Source: Paramecium pentaurelia (taxonomy: Eukaryota; Ciliophora; Oligohymenophorea; Peniculida; Parameciidae). From it: a DNA stretch of 64,000 nucleotides. Below are positions 12,184-23,257 of this stretch, piece by piece. A program made the translations under genes and the position numbers. Below the pieces are notes generated by a model. The model had not been told where the DNA came from. It made no database searches and saw only the letters and a list, made by a program, of their open reading frames with translations. The first letter of the stretch is position 1; the number at the start of each line of letters is the position of its first letter. Where the stretch lies: positions 169,630 through 233,629 of the forward strand of contig CAJJDO010000162.1 in the NCBI GenBank assembly GCA_905183005.1, written 5' to 3'.

Positions 12184-13217
12184 TCAAAAATATTCTTCAA
12201 TCTCTTCCAAAAACTCTTACTCCTCTTCACTACTTTCTACTTCTTTCTCATCTGATTCTGATGTTATACATTCAAATCCTTCTTGGCCTTTCACTTCAAA
12301 AAAGTTCTCTTTCACCATTAATCTGATAGCCTATAAAATATATTGTCTTTCTCTAAAGATTTCCCCAATCAACATATTTGTATAGAGAGTGTTACTTTTA
12401 TATCTAAAGTTTGCAGGATTTACTCTATAATTTAATGATTCATCTAATAAATTCTCTCTATTTTTATAAATACAAAATAATACATCTTCTCTTTTTATTC
12501 TTCTAAATTATCAATCATTTCTTTAGTATGATCTTCTAAAGTCTAAGTATTCTCTTATCTTTTAACATGTTAATATTCCTAAACTTGTTCAGTTTCTGGA
12601 TTTAATTATTTCAACTATATTTTGAGATCCTTAATTTTCTTTTTTATTATTTATTTTTCCATCTTTGATAATTATTATGATTATTCTCCTCCTTCTTTTA
12701 TTTATTTATAATATTCTTTAGGTCTATTATCATTTAACTTTTTTTATAATTTTGTTATTTCTTTTGATATTGCATCTTTATCATCTAATTTTTTATCTTC
12801 TCCTTAATGATCACTCTCTTCTGAATCTGAACTTTATTATGGTTCAATAATATTCATTTTCTTTTTAATCCTTTTAGATTCAGTAAGAACTTTACATAGT
12901 TCCTTCATTTATTTTGCTTTAATTTATGTTCTCCTACTGCTTCCACTTAAAATTGAAATTTTCTTTCTCAATTTTTATTCCAAAATTGAAAGTTCTTATG
13001 CATTTTCATCTATTATTGGCTTTTCCTTATTAGGGTATCTTTTTCTTCTTTATTCTAACCATTTTTTAATTTCATCTGGTGCATCTAAAACAGGATCTTT
13101 TTTTATAGGTGGAGGTCTATGTTTAGGTATTTATTTTTCAGGAGATGACAAATCAATATTAAGATTTGGTATGAAGTCTGGTAACTTGTAAATTATTTAT
13201 GTATTAAAAGCAAACAT
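12184..13217 (-). CDS. NUFIP1-like snoRNP assembly protein
   Basis: One 26-nt intron (12458-12483) gives 335 aa. Near residue 50 the block DEIKKWLEQRRKRYPNKE matches the conserved NUFIP/Rsa1 peptide that contacts SNU13/15.5K in box C/D snoRNP assembly. The rest is charged: a Lys-rich coiled coil (residues about 70-220) and an acidic Glu/Ser-rich end. No zinc finger is visible, as in some unicellular members. The plus-strand frame over 12143-12385 is its shadow. The match rests on one short but diagnostic block. Confidence 0.65.
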
Positions 13218-13343
13218 GTTCTTATTTGTTCACAAATTAAAAACCAATAATTTATTTAATTTTAAGAGATTGATAAAAAAATATTGAGATTGAGATTAAA
13301 ATGATTAAAGCGGTATATTATTTCTGCTTTATAGTATAATAAA

Positions 13344-14499
13344 TCAAACAAAGAATCTTGTATTATAATTGAATCCACCTTCATTATAATCATAATAGAG
13401 CACTTCTCCTGTCCTTATTTCTCTACAAGCATACAAGATTACTCTTGATTCACCTTCTACATTAAATCTTTAAGATTTCACATTTTATTATTATTTCTTA
13501 CTATTTTTTTTTGTATTATTAATTCCCGATAAATATTTAGCAAGATTACCATATTTTTGTGGAATGATAACTAAAGATGTGGCAGCAAAATTAGTTTCAA
13601 GTAAACTCATCATCGAATCAGATGTACTATAGACTTAATCAGCAAATCGAAACACTTCACCTGCATATTCACATATCAATGTATTATTGGCTATTGGTTA
13701 AACTGCTTTTACATAAAATCCCTAATCCATATTGTATTCCACTATCACAGGTGCATAATAACCATGTTTAGTTACTTATTTATACTTTTTAAATGTTTCA
13801 AGATCTTTTCCTGTTAATGGTTCCAATTTTTCAAGTGCCACATTATTCTCTTATTTCTATACTGATTCATACACTAAATCATCATTAAAACTAATATTTT
13901 GACAATAAAGTGCATATTAAATAGAATTAAAACATTTTTCACGTAGAGTGTCATCATAAATGCAACAAGGTAAAATGAAAGAGTTCTAATTTTTTAATGA
14001 GATTTTGAGCGGTAGGAATTATACCAAATTTTTATTTTATTTTTGGCGGTTTTTATTACTCACAGAATATACATATAGGCGCTACTTTTTTTGAGCCATA
14101 ACACTTTATATGAAATACTTTTGAACATTTAGAACAAAATTCCTCATCATCACTCTATACATGCTTTTAACATCTTCCACATAAAGTATCTATTTCTAAT
14201 TCATTTGTATCTGGAAATGTATTCTTTAACTCAAGACAACGTGTACATGTCCATTTTTTAGGTTTCCGTGTCAATTTAGGTCTCTAAACTATGCAACAAA
14301 ATATTACCATACAAGACAGATGATATACATCTTCACATATTCCACATCCTATTGATTTTTATCTTATTATCCAAGATTTACATTCAGCACATACTTTATT
14401 TTTTTTGAACTTTTATGGTTCTAACTTCTTTTCTTCTTATGGATCAAATATTGAAATTGGTTACGTGTTACTTTATTCTTTGATGCTCTAAGTACTCAT
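13344..14499 (-). CDS. PHD-SET histone methyltransferase, TXR1/ATXR5-6 type
   Basis: Starts at ATG 14499. A 24-nt intron (14284-14307) removes an insert so that the first PHD finger reads CAECK, CGIC, YHLSC, then KWTCTRC. A second Cys-rich finger follows (LCGRC, FCSKC, FHIKC, CIFC). The SET domain occupies the last 150 residues: YAGEV, SMMSLL, NLAKYLSGINN, RFNVEGESRVIL and YYDYNEGGFNYN, very close to plant ATXR5/6 and Tetrahymena TXR1, which monomethylate H3K27 and affect replication. Between finger 2 and SET (about 13970-14060) the frame shifts by one base. An unresolved intron or an indel must lie there. All SET landmarks are otherwise intact. Confidence 0.8.
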
Positions 14500-15150
14500 T
14501 ATAAATATTATTAATTATTAAGCACATAAATTTTGCGCTATTTCAACATAAAATGATACATCTTTTATGGGCGCAAAGAGAAACACCATAAAAATTAATA
14601 TAATTTATATTTTGCCTACAATTATTTGGCAACCATATATATAATAAATTCAATTACTCATTAATTCACATCATAACAATCATACCATTAATTACTAATA
14701 TATTCATCTAACTTTATTGAAATATCTATTTCCTAAATTATTTCATCCATTATTCCCAAATTACACCAACATATATCAAATATGTTTATTCCCTAACATT
14801 TTATATTAATTTTGTTATCTTTCATTACATTTTCTTCAAATTCTCATAAAATACTAAATCAAATGAAAAACCTATACTCAATCTTAAAATTAAATATCAA
14901 TTATTTTAACGTTAAAATATATATTCTTATTTTATATATATAAAACTTATATATATATAAATATACATTAGTTATGATCAATACAAAAAATACCCTATAT
15001 TTCATATCAATAATTTTTATATGTAATTATTATATTAATAAATGTTTATTTACATATTCAACATGATTTAGTCTATACATTGCTTAGAATAAAATTCACT
15101 ATTTTAAAGTTGTACTTGAAATACTCAAAAATAGAATAAGAGTTAACCAA
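14500..15150. other. intergenic, AT-rich
   Basis: No gene seen. It must hold the promoter of the SET gene on the minus strand and the upstream flank of the tRNA gene. Low-complexity TA runs near 14930-14970. Confidence 0.6.
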
Positions 15151-15221
15151 GGCTTTCTAGTATATCGGTAGTATGCATGCTTAGGGTGCATGTGAGCCGG
15201 GTTCAATTCCCGGGAGAGCCC
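15151..15221 (+). tRNA. tRNA-Pro (anticodon AGG)
   Basis: Folds as a cloverleaf. The acceptor GGCTTTC pairs with GAGAGCC (one G-T pair). The anticodon stem CATGC/GCATG holds the 7-base loop TTAGGGT, so the anticodon is AGG (codon CCU). The T arm is CCGGG-TTCAATT-CCCGG and contains the internal B box GGTTCAATTCC. The discriminator base is C at 15221. There is no intron and no encoded CCA. It is strikingly GC-rich against its surroundings. Confidence 0.93.
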
Positions 15222-15224
15222 TGC

Positions 15225-15233
15225 TTTTTTTTT
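15225..15233 (+). terminator. RNA polymerase III T-run terminator
   Basis: Nine consecutive T residues start four bases after the tRNA-Pro 3' end, the usual Pol III stop signal. Confidence 0.8.
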
Positions 15234-15505
15234 AATTAAATTTTTTATAATTAATAAATAATTTTATTTTTTTTATTGTCTTCATTATTTTTTAATCGAG
15301 ATATATTTAATGCATTCTAAATTTACTTTGAAACTTTAATGAAAATTAAGTTTTTAAATATAGGGTTAATTAAATTGTTCAAATAATTTATGTTTGATTA
15401 TCTACTATTGAAAAATACATTTTTTCATACAAATTTAATAGAAATTGAATTAAATGAATGTATAAGTATAATAAGAAAATATATCTAAATTTTTAATATA
15501 ATAAA

Positions 15506-16625
15506 ATGGAAAATTATTATTTTTGTTTTGGATGTGGGAATAATAAAGATATTGTTAAATTTAGTATAAAATAAGTGGAAAAGAATGGAGTTTATATTTT
15601 AGATTGTTTGGATTGCAAATTCTAAACAGCATGTGTATAATGTAAAAGTTGCTAAGAATTAAAGTAATATATTTTGAAAATTTATTAGATATTGTAAATA
15701 TGGAGACATAAACACAATAATATAATGTGTATGTGGATCAAAGTAAAGAATATATGAATGTACATTTTGTAAATGTCCTTAAATAATCAATTGTGAAAAT
15801 CTAAAATAAAATTCAAAACTTATTTGCTTTTCTTGCAGGAATGCTTTTTATATCATTAATTGTCCTGGATGCCAAAATATGAAAATATTAAATACAATAA
15901 ATAATATTAATTATTGTGAAAATTGCAATTTAAATTTTTAGATTGATGAATGTAAATTTTGTTAAGAAGATGCTTTTTCAAAAGATAAATTTGAACCTTT
16001 TATCTTTAAATGTTCAAATAATCATCAATACTAAAAATTAATATGTTTATAATGCAAAACACCAAATAAATTAAATGTTTCTAACAATAAAAATTATATA
16101 TGTTAAAAATGTAATACTAAAATGAAACACATCTAATGTTTATGTGGTTAAAATCAAATAATTAGAAGAAGTGAAAATGATTAATTAGGAAAATTTAAAT
16201 GTTAAGGATGTTAATTAGATTTTTAAATTAGAAAATGCAATACATTAAATTGTCTTGGAGTTCTTCTTAAATTAGATAAGCCTACTATTAAGCCTTCTGA
16301 ATTTGGACCATTCATTGAAATTGTAAATACTATCTGTTTCTCGTGTAAATAATAAAAATATCTCTCTTAATGTTTAAGATGTTATGCACAATAGGAACCA
16401 TACAATATAAATAAAGATAAACCTAATAAATGTTTAGGATGTTAATAAGAATTTACTGACTCTAAATACCGTGAATGTGTTATTTGTTTTAATCATATTG
16501 CTGATTCAATTATCTTGCCTTGTAAACATGTTTGTCTTTGTCATTTATGCCTTCAGAATTTTAAGGAAACCTGTCCTTTATGTAGAAGGATAATACAAGA
16601 CAAATTTAGAATTTTTTTAAATTGA
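15506..16625 (+). CDS. Cys-rich RING finger protein
   Basis: One 25-nt intron (15664-15688) gives 364 aa. The C-terminal 50 residues form a C3HC4 RING like those of MULAN/IAP-type E3 ligases: CVICFNH, PCKHVCLCHLC, TCPLCRR. The first 300 residues contain at least a dozen CxxC pairs in loosely repeated units (CKSC, CKCP, CPGC, CQGC), probably several small zinc ribbons. No membrane segment is seen. The likely role is a ubiquitin ligase with zinc-ribbon substrate modules. Its stop lies 23 bases before the end of the convergent PAP2-like gene. Confidence 0.75.
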
Positions 16626-16648
16626 TATAAATAATTCATAAGTTAAAA

Positions 16649-18049
16649 TCACAACTCCATTTCTTGCATTTCGATTTAATTTATTTTTCTTAAAAAGTCT
16701 CCATCAATATCAGCTTTACATAATTTATAGAGCAATGGTAATAATGTAATCAACAAAAAGGAAAAATAAAATTCTAAGAATAATTAACCTATTATTAAAT
16801 AAGTTATATTGATTTCTAAATTATTGCTCATCACTACTTTTCTAATGAAAATATGAATGGCCACTTATGAAATAAGTAAACCAACAAGTATCAATACTCT
16901 AACTAAACCTTTTAAAGTAAAAGTTTAATGGTTGTATAAATCTGGTTTATATTGTCCATGTGTAAAATAACAACAAAAGTAAAGATAAAAGGGCAAAAAG
17001 ATAATGCAAATTCCTATTATTTCCTATTTTTCAAATGACATATTGAAACCTTACACTTTATTTTCACATTTTGGATGACTTAAAAAGAAGACACCCCATT
17101 CCTCCTATTACTAAATTAACTCTATATCATTTATTCTAATTATATAAAGTATAATTGAAATTAATATTGGAAATGCTATTAAAAGAGCCAATTTTCCAAC
17201 ATGACGAAGTTTGTTATGAAGTTAATCAGACTGATTATAGATTGCTTATATAAATAGTCTTTCTAATTATTTTTCAAAATCACAAAAATAATAGATGTAT
17301 AGTATATATCCACCAATAATCCATCCCATTATTACCTAACTTAGATAATTTAAGCCAAAATAAGAATTGGATATACCAGTAATAAATAAAAAAGTAGCCA
17401 ACATCAATTTATATTGATTATAACTAAGCATTGTATTTGGATAGAGTTATGTGTAAAGATCATCACTACAATATAAGATAGATATACTTTGATAATTATT
17501 TATATTGATATTAAAGTTTTTTATCTTAATTAATTGAACTAAGAACACCTAAATCACTTACCTAAACCTTATATTTTTTAAATAATAAAGTTTCTGATAA
17601 AATTACATAAAATACAACAGACCTTAAAGCATTATCACTTGGATCTCCATAACCTTTTTAACAAAAATCTAGTCGAACATCTGTTTCTTCGTAAAATGGT
17701 CTTGGCTAAACTAAGATCATTTTAGTAAAATGTCCAAGAAATGCTGTAATCGAATACATTGTAATTAATTTTAAAATCTACTCCTTCAATCCTGATTTCA
17801 ACCAAAGAATAATGAATAACATTCCCATAAATTATCTTCCCCCCAATACCTAAAAGATTAACAGAAAACTTTCTAATTATAATTCATCTATTCTATTATA
17901 CCTATTAATCCATTTTCATTCCCATAATCAAATTATTATTACAAATACTCTGTTATTGAATTGCTCAACTCAAATGTCATTTTCCCATAAATATTATCCA
18001 AAAGTATTAAACTAAACAACAATAAACTTGAAAGTATTATTTTCTACAT
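16649..18049 (-). CDS. PAP2-fold membrane protein with lost catalytic residues
   Basis: About 450 aa with a signal/anchor segment at the start and several further hydrophobic segments. A 29-nt intron lies at 17873-17901. A second intron near 17480-17535 is required for frame, but its borders are ambiguous. Motif 1 of the phosphatidic acid phosphatase superfamily is intact (KMILVQPRP, Lys-x6-Arg-Pro). Motif 2, normally PSGH, is PSDN. Motif 3, normally SR-x5-H-x3-D, reads SNSYFGLNYLSQ, so the Arg, His and Asp are all replaced. The protein therefore probably keeps the fold but not phosphatase activity. It is convergent with the RING gene. Fold assignment is good; function is unknown. Confidence 0.6.
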
Positions 18050-19172
18050 TATCTATTTTAATTTAAAAATATATATTATATAGCCAATCAATTTATAAGA
18101 TTTTAGGGCAATTCCAATATTGAATACTGTCTAATAAGAAAAATAATTGTTTTGGATAACAAATTCTAAAATCATATAACAAATTAGTCACTGAAATATA
18201 TTTCAATAATCTAACACAACTATAAAAATAAAAATTTACTATCTATTATTTTTTTGAATTCCAAATTCATTTAATCAATTACACCTGAAAACTATTTATA
18301 TCTCAATTGATTATATATAAAAAAGATAGTGATATTAAGAGTTGTTTAATATGGCAACCAAAATAATATCTAATTATTTTTTCTTTGTTTCTGCCAAGAT
18401 CAAGGTTTTGATGAGCATGGGAATATGTTTTATCAATATCATAATAATTTCTAATAACATAATATTGTCAATAAAAAGAATAAAGAAAGAAAATCATAAA
18501 AAAACCTTGTAATTTGTGTGCTAAGTTAAGTAAGTATATCATTTTCTAATTATGTTTAATATTTGAATTTAATAAGATTCTCTAAAAAAATTACAGAATT
18601 TTTGATTTACAAATTTGTTAAATAAAATTAATGTTTATATTATATTATTATTTTGATTACTAAAAAATAAAGTAAATGCTTACTTTGAATATATATTTTA
18701 TTATACTGAATAAGTTTTAAAATCTAAATTATGGATTATAAGTAACAAATTTTATTAAAAATATAAATTTATTATCCTAAGTTAAAAAATTAAATCTATA
18801 CTTTTTGATCAATGTATTTATTATATTTAATATATATAAATTTTTAGTTATCAAAATGATGATATTATAAGGATATTCATTTATGATTAAATCTTAATAT
18901 GTGATATATTCTTATAATATTTAACATCATTTTTACATTAAAATAAAAGGAAAACCTGAATAGTTTAAAAAGAAATTGATATTTGTCTTAAAAACAAAAA
19001 AAGAATAATTTATATCATATTTTATATTGAAGAATAACAATGTAAATAAATAATGATATTTATGACATTATAAATATTTTGTTAATTAAAATTAATAATT
19101 CTTAAGAATTTAAGAAATTTAATGAAATCTTGAGATATGAATTTACTATAAAATAATATATTGAATAATAGT
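18050..19172. other. intergenic with a possible short remnant
   Basis: AT-rich. On the plus strand near 18395-18500 a short protein-like stretch (CQDQGFDEHGNMFYQYH) is visible in one frame without start or clear splice sites. It may be a decayed gene piece. Otherwise nothing is recognised. Confidence 0.3.
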
Positions 19173-20220
19173 TCAAATCCATGTTAGTTCTTTATAGCCA
19201 CAAGGATTTTTGTTTTTATATAAAGGGGTTTGCTTATATTTCATCGATTATAAGAAAGCCTCATATTCTTTTTAAGTATTTTTCTTATTAAAGTAATCAA
19301 TTTGATTCTAATATATGCGTTAAGGATTCATGAGAAAGGATTTGAGAGGTTCATCGACTTTAAATAACCAAAATTCGATGAAGACTATTTGATTTGGGTT
19401 GACTTATGTTCTTTTAAACATTTGCCTCTATTCAATAGTGCATTTGTATTGAGCACCTTCATAAGTGTTAATGTAAGTCTCGAATGATTGAAATTATTAA
19501 ATTGAATTGGAGGATAAGTCACACCATAATTTAAGGGAAGGCCCAAGATCAAATATAGATGGGAAAGTTTTGGTCTCATGGAGATGATTTAACATCATCT
19601 CTCTACTTACTCCCATGAGATTATAGAATTATTCATTAACTATTCTTTAGGATAACGAACTTGAATCCTTATTCACCTTTTAGATCGTACATTAATAAGG
19701 ATATTCCTAAGCAATTTTTTCCACTTCTAGTAGATCTTCATTTGAAATATATGGTTATAAAGTATATTCTTAAAGAATTTTGTGTCGCTCTTATACTAAT
19801 TCAGCTGCCTTAATAGCATGAGAATCTTGTTTATGAGAAAGGAGATGTATGATTTAATCGATGGAATAGTTTGGTTGGTCTAGTAATTCAAGAGTATAAA
19901 AGTAGACGTCATCAAGTTGGTCAGTGCGTGAGACTCTATAATTATAAGTACAGGGTGTTTCTTTTAAAGCTCCAAGACAATTATCAGGGTTAAAAGAAAG
20001 AGCTAATTTGAGTTCTACATTTGATTTGATATAGACATGTTCTTTAAAAGATTTAGGTACTGAAACTAAACATATGAGTTTTTTCTTTTGATGACATTTA
20101 CTTGATGATTATTCTAAAGTTAAAAACTTCCTTACTTTTTTTAAAAATATTCTTTGATTGTAATGAGTGCGTAAGTGATTCATCATGCATTCCTACTCTT
20201 TGGCGTACTATTAGGCTCAT
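19173..20220 (-). CDS. hypothetical protein (341 aa), no family recognised
   Basis: Starting at ATG 20220, one 22-nt intron (20114-20135) gives an unbroken 341-codon frame ending in TGA, far longer than expected by chance, with balanced composition and many Gln from TAA/TAG. Seen: no signal peptide and no long hydrophobic segment. The middle contains helical stretches (DQIIHLLSHKQDSHAIKAAE) and a block resembling a ligand-sensor core (FYNLMGVSREMMLNHLHE, then FPSIFDLGPS) that loosely recalls PAS folds. That resemblance is a guess. It is isolated by more than 400 bases on either side. Base composition is clearly richer in G and C than the flanks, supporting a real gene. Confidence 0.65.
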
Positions 20221-20704
20221 TATTGAAATTAAATTAAATATTATAATAATTTAGAAATCCTTTATAGGTTGATTTGCAAATAAGAAAATTCTGAGATGAA
20301 GATAGATTTTATAATAAAAATAAATTGATAAAAATTTAACTTATTTTTAGATAAATATGATTATATGAAAATCTAATTGAGAAGTATAAAACTATTGTAA
20401 GCTTAGCTGCCATCCATTATCTTGATTTTTCTTTAAAAAGTGATTTTAACAAATAGATTTAAATATCTAAATCTCTTGATTAGTATATAATTCTAAATTA
20501 TGACTAGTATTTAATTATCTAAATGAGATTTTATATATGTTTTAATAATATTGGAATAATTTAACATATAACAATACTCATATTTGAAGTGATAATAGTT
20601 GATTAACTATTAAATTGAATTTTATTTTATCACAAAATGAAAATAGTTCATGTTTTTATATTGGATTGAACGTATATATAATTATTTGAAATTTTGAAAT
20701 ATTG
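20221..20704. other. divergent intergenic region
   Basis: Lies between the 5' ends of the orphan gene (minus) and CDC27 (plus) and must contain both promoters. It is AT-rich, with no distinct motif. Confidence 0.5.
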
Positions 20705-22851
20705 ATGATTGAAGAAGAGGGACTGTAAATAAAGAGTTAATTAGAATAATAATTAATAGAAGCTATTCTAGATTCATTATAGAATCACATGAACTAGAAT
20801 GCCATATTTTTGGGTAATTAGTGTTGAGTTCAAATTTCAATAGCTGAGAGATTAGTGTATGAACGTGATACAGAGGAGCATAGATCACTTTTGGCAGAAT
20901 GCTATTTACATGAGAATCAGCCTTATAAAGCTTGTCATATATTAAAGGAATGCAAGTCTGAGTTTAATCGGTATATGACAATTTGTAATAGGAACATAGT
21001 TATTAATTGGCAGTTGCTTATTTTAGAAACAAAATGTATAAGGAAGGTGAAATTGCATTAATAGGTCCTTCATTTAGTAATTAATTTGCATTGTAGTCAT
21101 CAAATATACCTAATGGAGGTTTTGGTCATTTCTTGTTGGGATAGATTTATGAATAAACACATAGATTAGATGATGCTAAAATTTAATATTATAAATCTTT
21201 GGATCTGAATCCAACACTTTGGATGGCCTTTGAAAGATTGTCCAAGATTGGTGAACCAGTTACTATAAATAAAGTGTTTATAGATTAAAAACAGAAACAA
21301 TATGAAATAAGTAGATAATAGAGTTGTAACATATATAAAATAATTGGAAACTCACTTAAAAATAAATCAAATCTTACAAAATCTGGTTAAAAAGAAGTTG
21401 ATGATGTAAAAGAGGAATCTCTAATAATAGATAATGTAATTTAATATTAATTAATTTATAAAGATTAATAAGAGATAGACATAAGGAGTGAAACCATTTT
21501 CAACAACTGGAGTATAGACTTAAATAATTCATTTAGATGACTCATCAAATAGTTAAATGAAGTTTTCGTGTAAATATTATATAATATTAAGAACCATAAT
21601 AAAAGAAGATTGGTGCTAAAATGATCCCAACTCCAGGTATTGGATTATAGAATTATCAATCTCTATTAAGTCAACCATTTCAGTTATCATAAAATCCAAA
21701 TAAAAATTAAAATACAAAAAAGAGTGAAATTTAGAAAGTGAATTGTGTAGCTCTTTAATCATCATCTAGTTTAATAAAGTATTGAAATTATTCTACTGGA
21801 AGCTTACCTCAACTATTAAAATAATTTGCCCATCCATATTAATTATGGACTAATTATTCTGTAGAGGCAATAGCCAATTTTTAGAAACTGCCTCCTCACC
21901 ATTATAGATCAGGATGGGTTTTAGAGAAAGTTGCTAGAAGTTTTATGGATTAAGTCAAATATACAGATGCAGAAAAAATTTGGAAAGAGATGAGATAAAT
22001 TGAACCTACTCGTTTAGAAGGGATGGATTATTATTCATCTTGTTTATGGCATTTAAAGAAATAATCAGAATTAACATATTTAGCACATTCTTGTTTATAA
22101 ATATCTATGTAAGCACCTGAAACATGGATTGCAATAGGAAATTGTTTTAGTTTGATGAAAGAAATTGATAATTCAATTAAATTCTTTGGAAGAGCAATTC
22201 AATTGAGAAAAGATTACTCTTATGCTTATACTTTATCTGGACATGAGTTTTCACAGAATGAGAATTTTCAATAAGCCAAAAAATCATATGATACTGCAAC
22301 CTCATTAGATTAAAGATAATATAATGCTTGGTGGGGTTAAGGTAATATGTATTATAAGACTGATAAATATGATGATGCCAAAAAGTGTTTCATATAAGCC
22401 ATCAAAATAAATCCTAATAATCCTGTTCTACCAACATTTTTAGCTATGAGTTATGCAGCTCAAGGTAATCATAATGAAGCTTTGAAATATTTTGAATAAA
22501 GTGAGAAATTAGATCCTATGAATGGACTTAATAAATATTAGAAAGTATTATGGATTTTATAATTAGGCAAATTCATTAATTAAATTGGATAAATATGAAT
22601 AAGCTTTAAATGAATTATAAAGTTTGAGTTAATTTATTCCCAAAGAAACTGCCATCTATATACTTATGGGTCGTATACTAAAAAAGTTGAATAAGATCAA
22701 AGAAGCATAAAAGTAACATATATATGTTATTTTTTTTAGTTGTTTCAATATGGCCATGTCACTTGATATGAAAGATTAGGCTAAGATTAAAGGATTAATG
22801 GAAAGTCTGAGCAATCCCAATAGTGAATTCAACGATGATTTTGATTTATGA
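20705..22851 (+). CDS. CDC27: APC3/CDC27 subunit of the anaphase-promoting complex
   Basis: Seven introns (22-30 nt) leave a 654 aa frame, the first two within the N-terminal TPR block. The N-terminus has the family order: YERDTEEHRSLLAECYLHE, then RYQLAVAYFRNKMYKEGE and ALQSSNIPNGGFGHFLLG. After a variable Ser/Gln-rich loop, the C-terminal half is a run of TPR repeats (KQSELTYLAHSCLQ, PETWIAIGNCFSLMKE, YNAWWGQGNMYYKTDKYDDA, PVLPTFLAMSYAAQGNHNEA) and ends with FNMAMSLDMKDQ, a CDC27 signature. CDC27 forms the TPR arm that binds CDC20/CDH1 IR tails in the mitotic ubiquitin ligase. The stop is 8 bases from the convergent small gene. Family assignment is firm. Confidence 0.9.
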
Positions 22852-22859
22852 CATGATAA

Positions 22860-23196
22860 TCAATATATGTGCTCGTCTACGGCTATTTAGACAAATTCCT
22901 TCTTGTAATCCCCTACTGATTCAGCTCCAGTTGCAAGTTAATTGATTCGAGCAGTATGAACCAAAAACTCAGACAATTCCTCTTTTTCACATAAGGTTTC
23001 CAATGAAAGACGACGAATCCAATCAAATCCAGAGAATGCAATTCCTGTATATAACATATACTTTGGATATTAATGACATTCTATATTATAATTTAATAGA
23101 GTATTTACTATATAAAAGTGGTTGACGTATTACTCGACTTACTGTCATTCTAATACCCATTCCAAAAAGACATCCAAAAATAAAAGCACTTTCCAT
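22860..23196 (-). CDS. small membrane-associated protein (102 aa)
   Basis: One 28-nt intron (23081-23108) joins two exons into 102 codons. The first 18 residues (MESAFIFGCLFGMGIRMT) are hydrophobic with a basic tail, and the pattern continues with VIRQPLLYKCHQYPKY and GIAFSGFDWIRRL. Small proteins with a short N-terminal hydrophobic segment and basic, aromatic-rich body are common among ciliate mitochondrial inner-membrane complex subunits, but I cannot name a family. It overlaps nothing, yet sits only 8 bases from CDC27 tail-to-tail. Confidence 0.6.
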
Positions 23197-23257
23197 TATA
23201 TTAATATTTATAATTATTCTCATGACTGATATTATTTTAAATTTCAAATTATTTATT

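Noticed and set aside
12143..12385. Plus-strand Ser-rich 80-codon frame
   Set aside because: Antisense shadow of the acidic C-terminus of the NUFIP-like gene.
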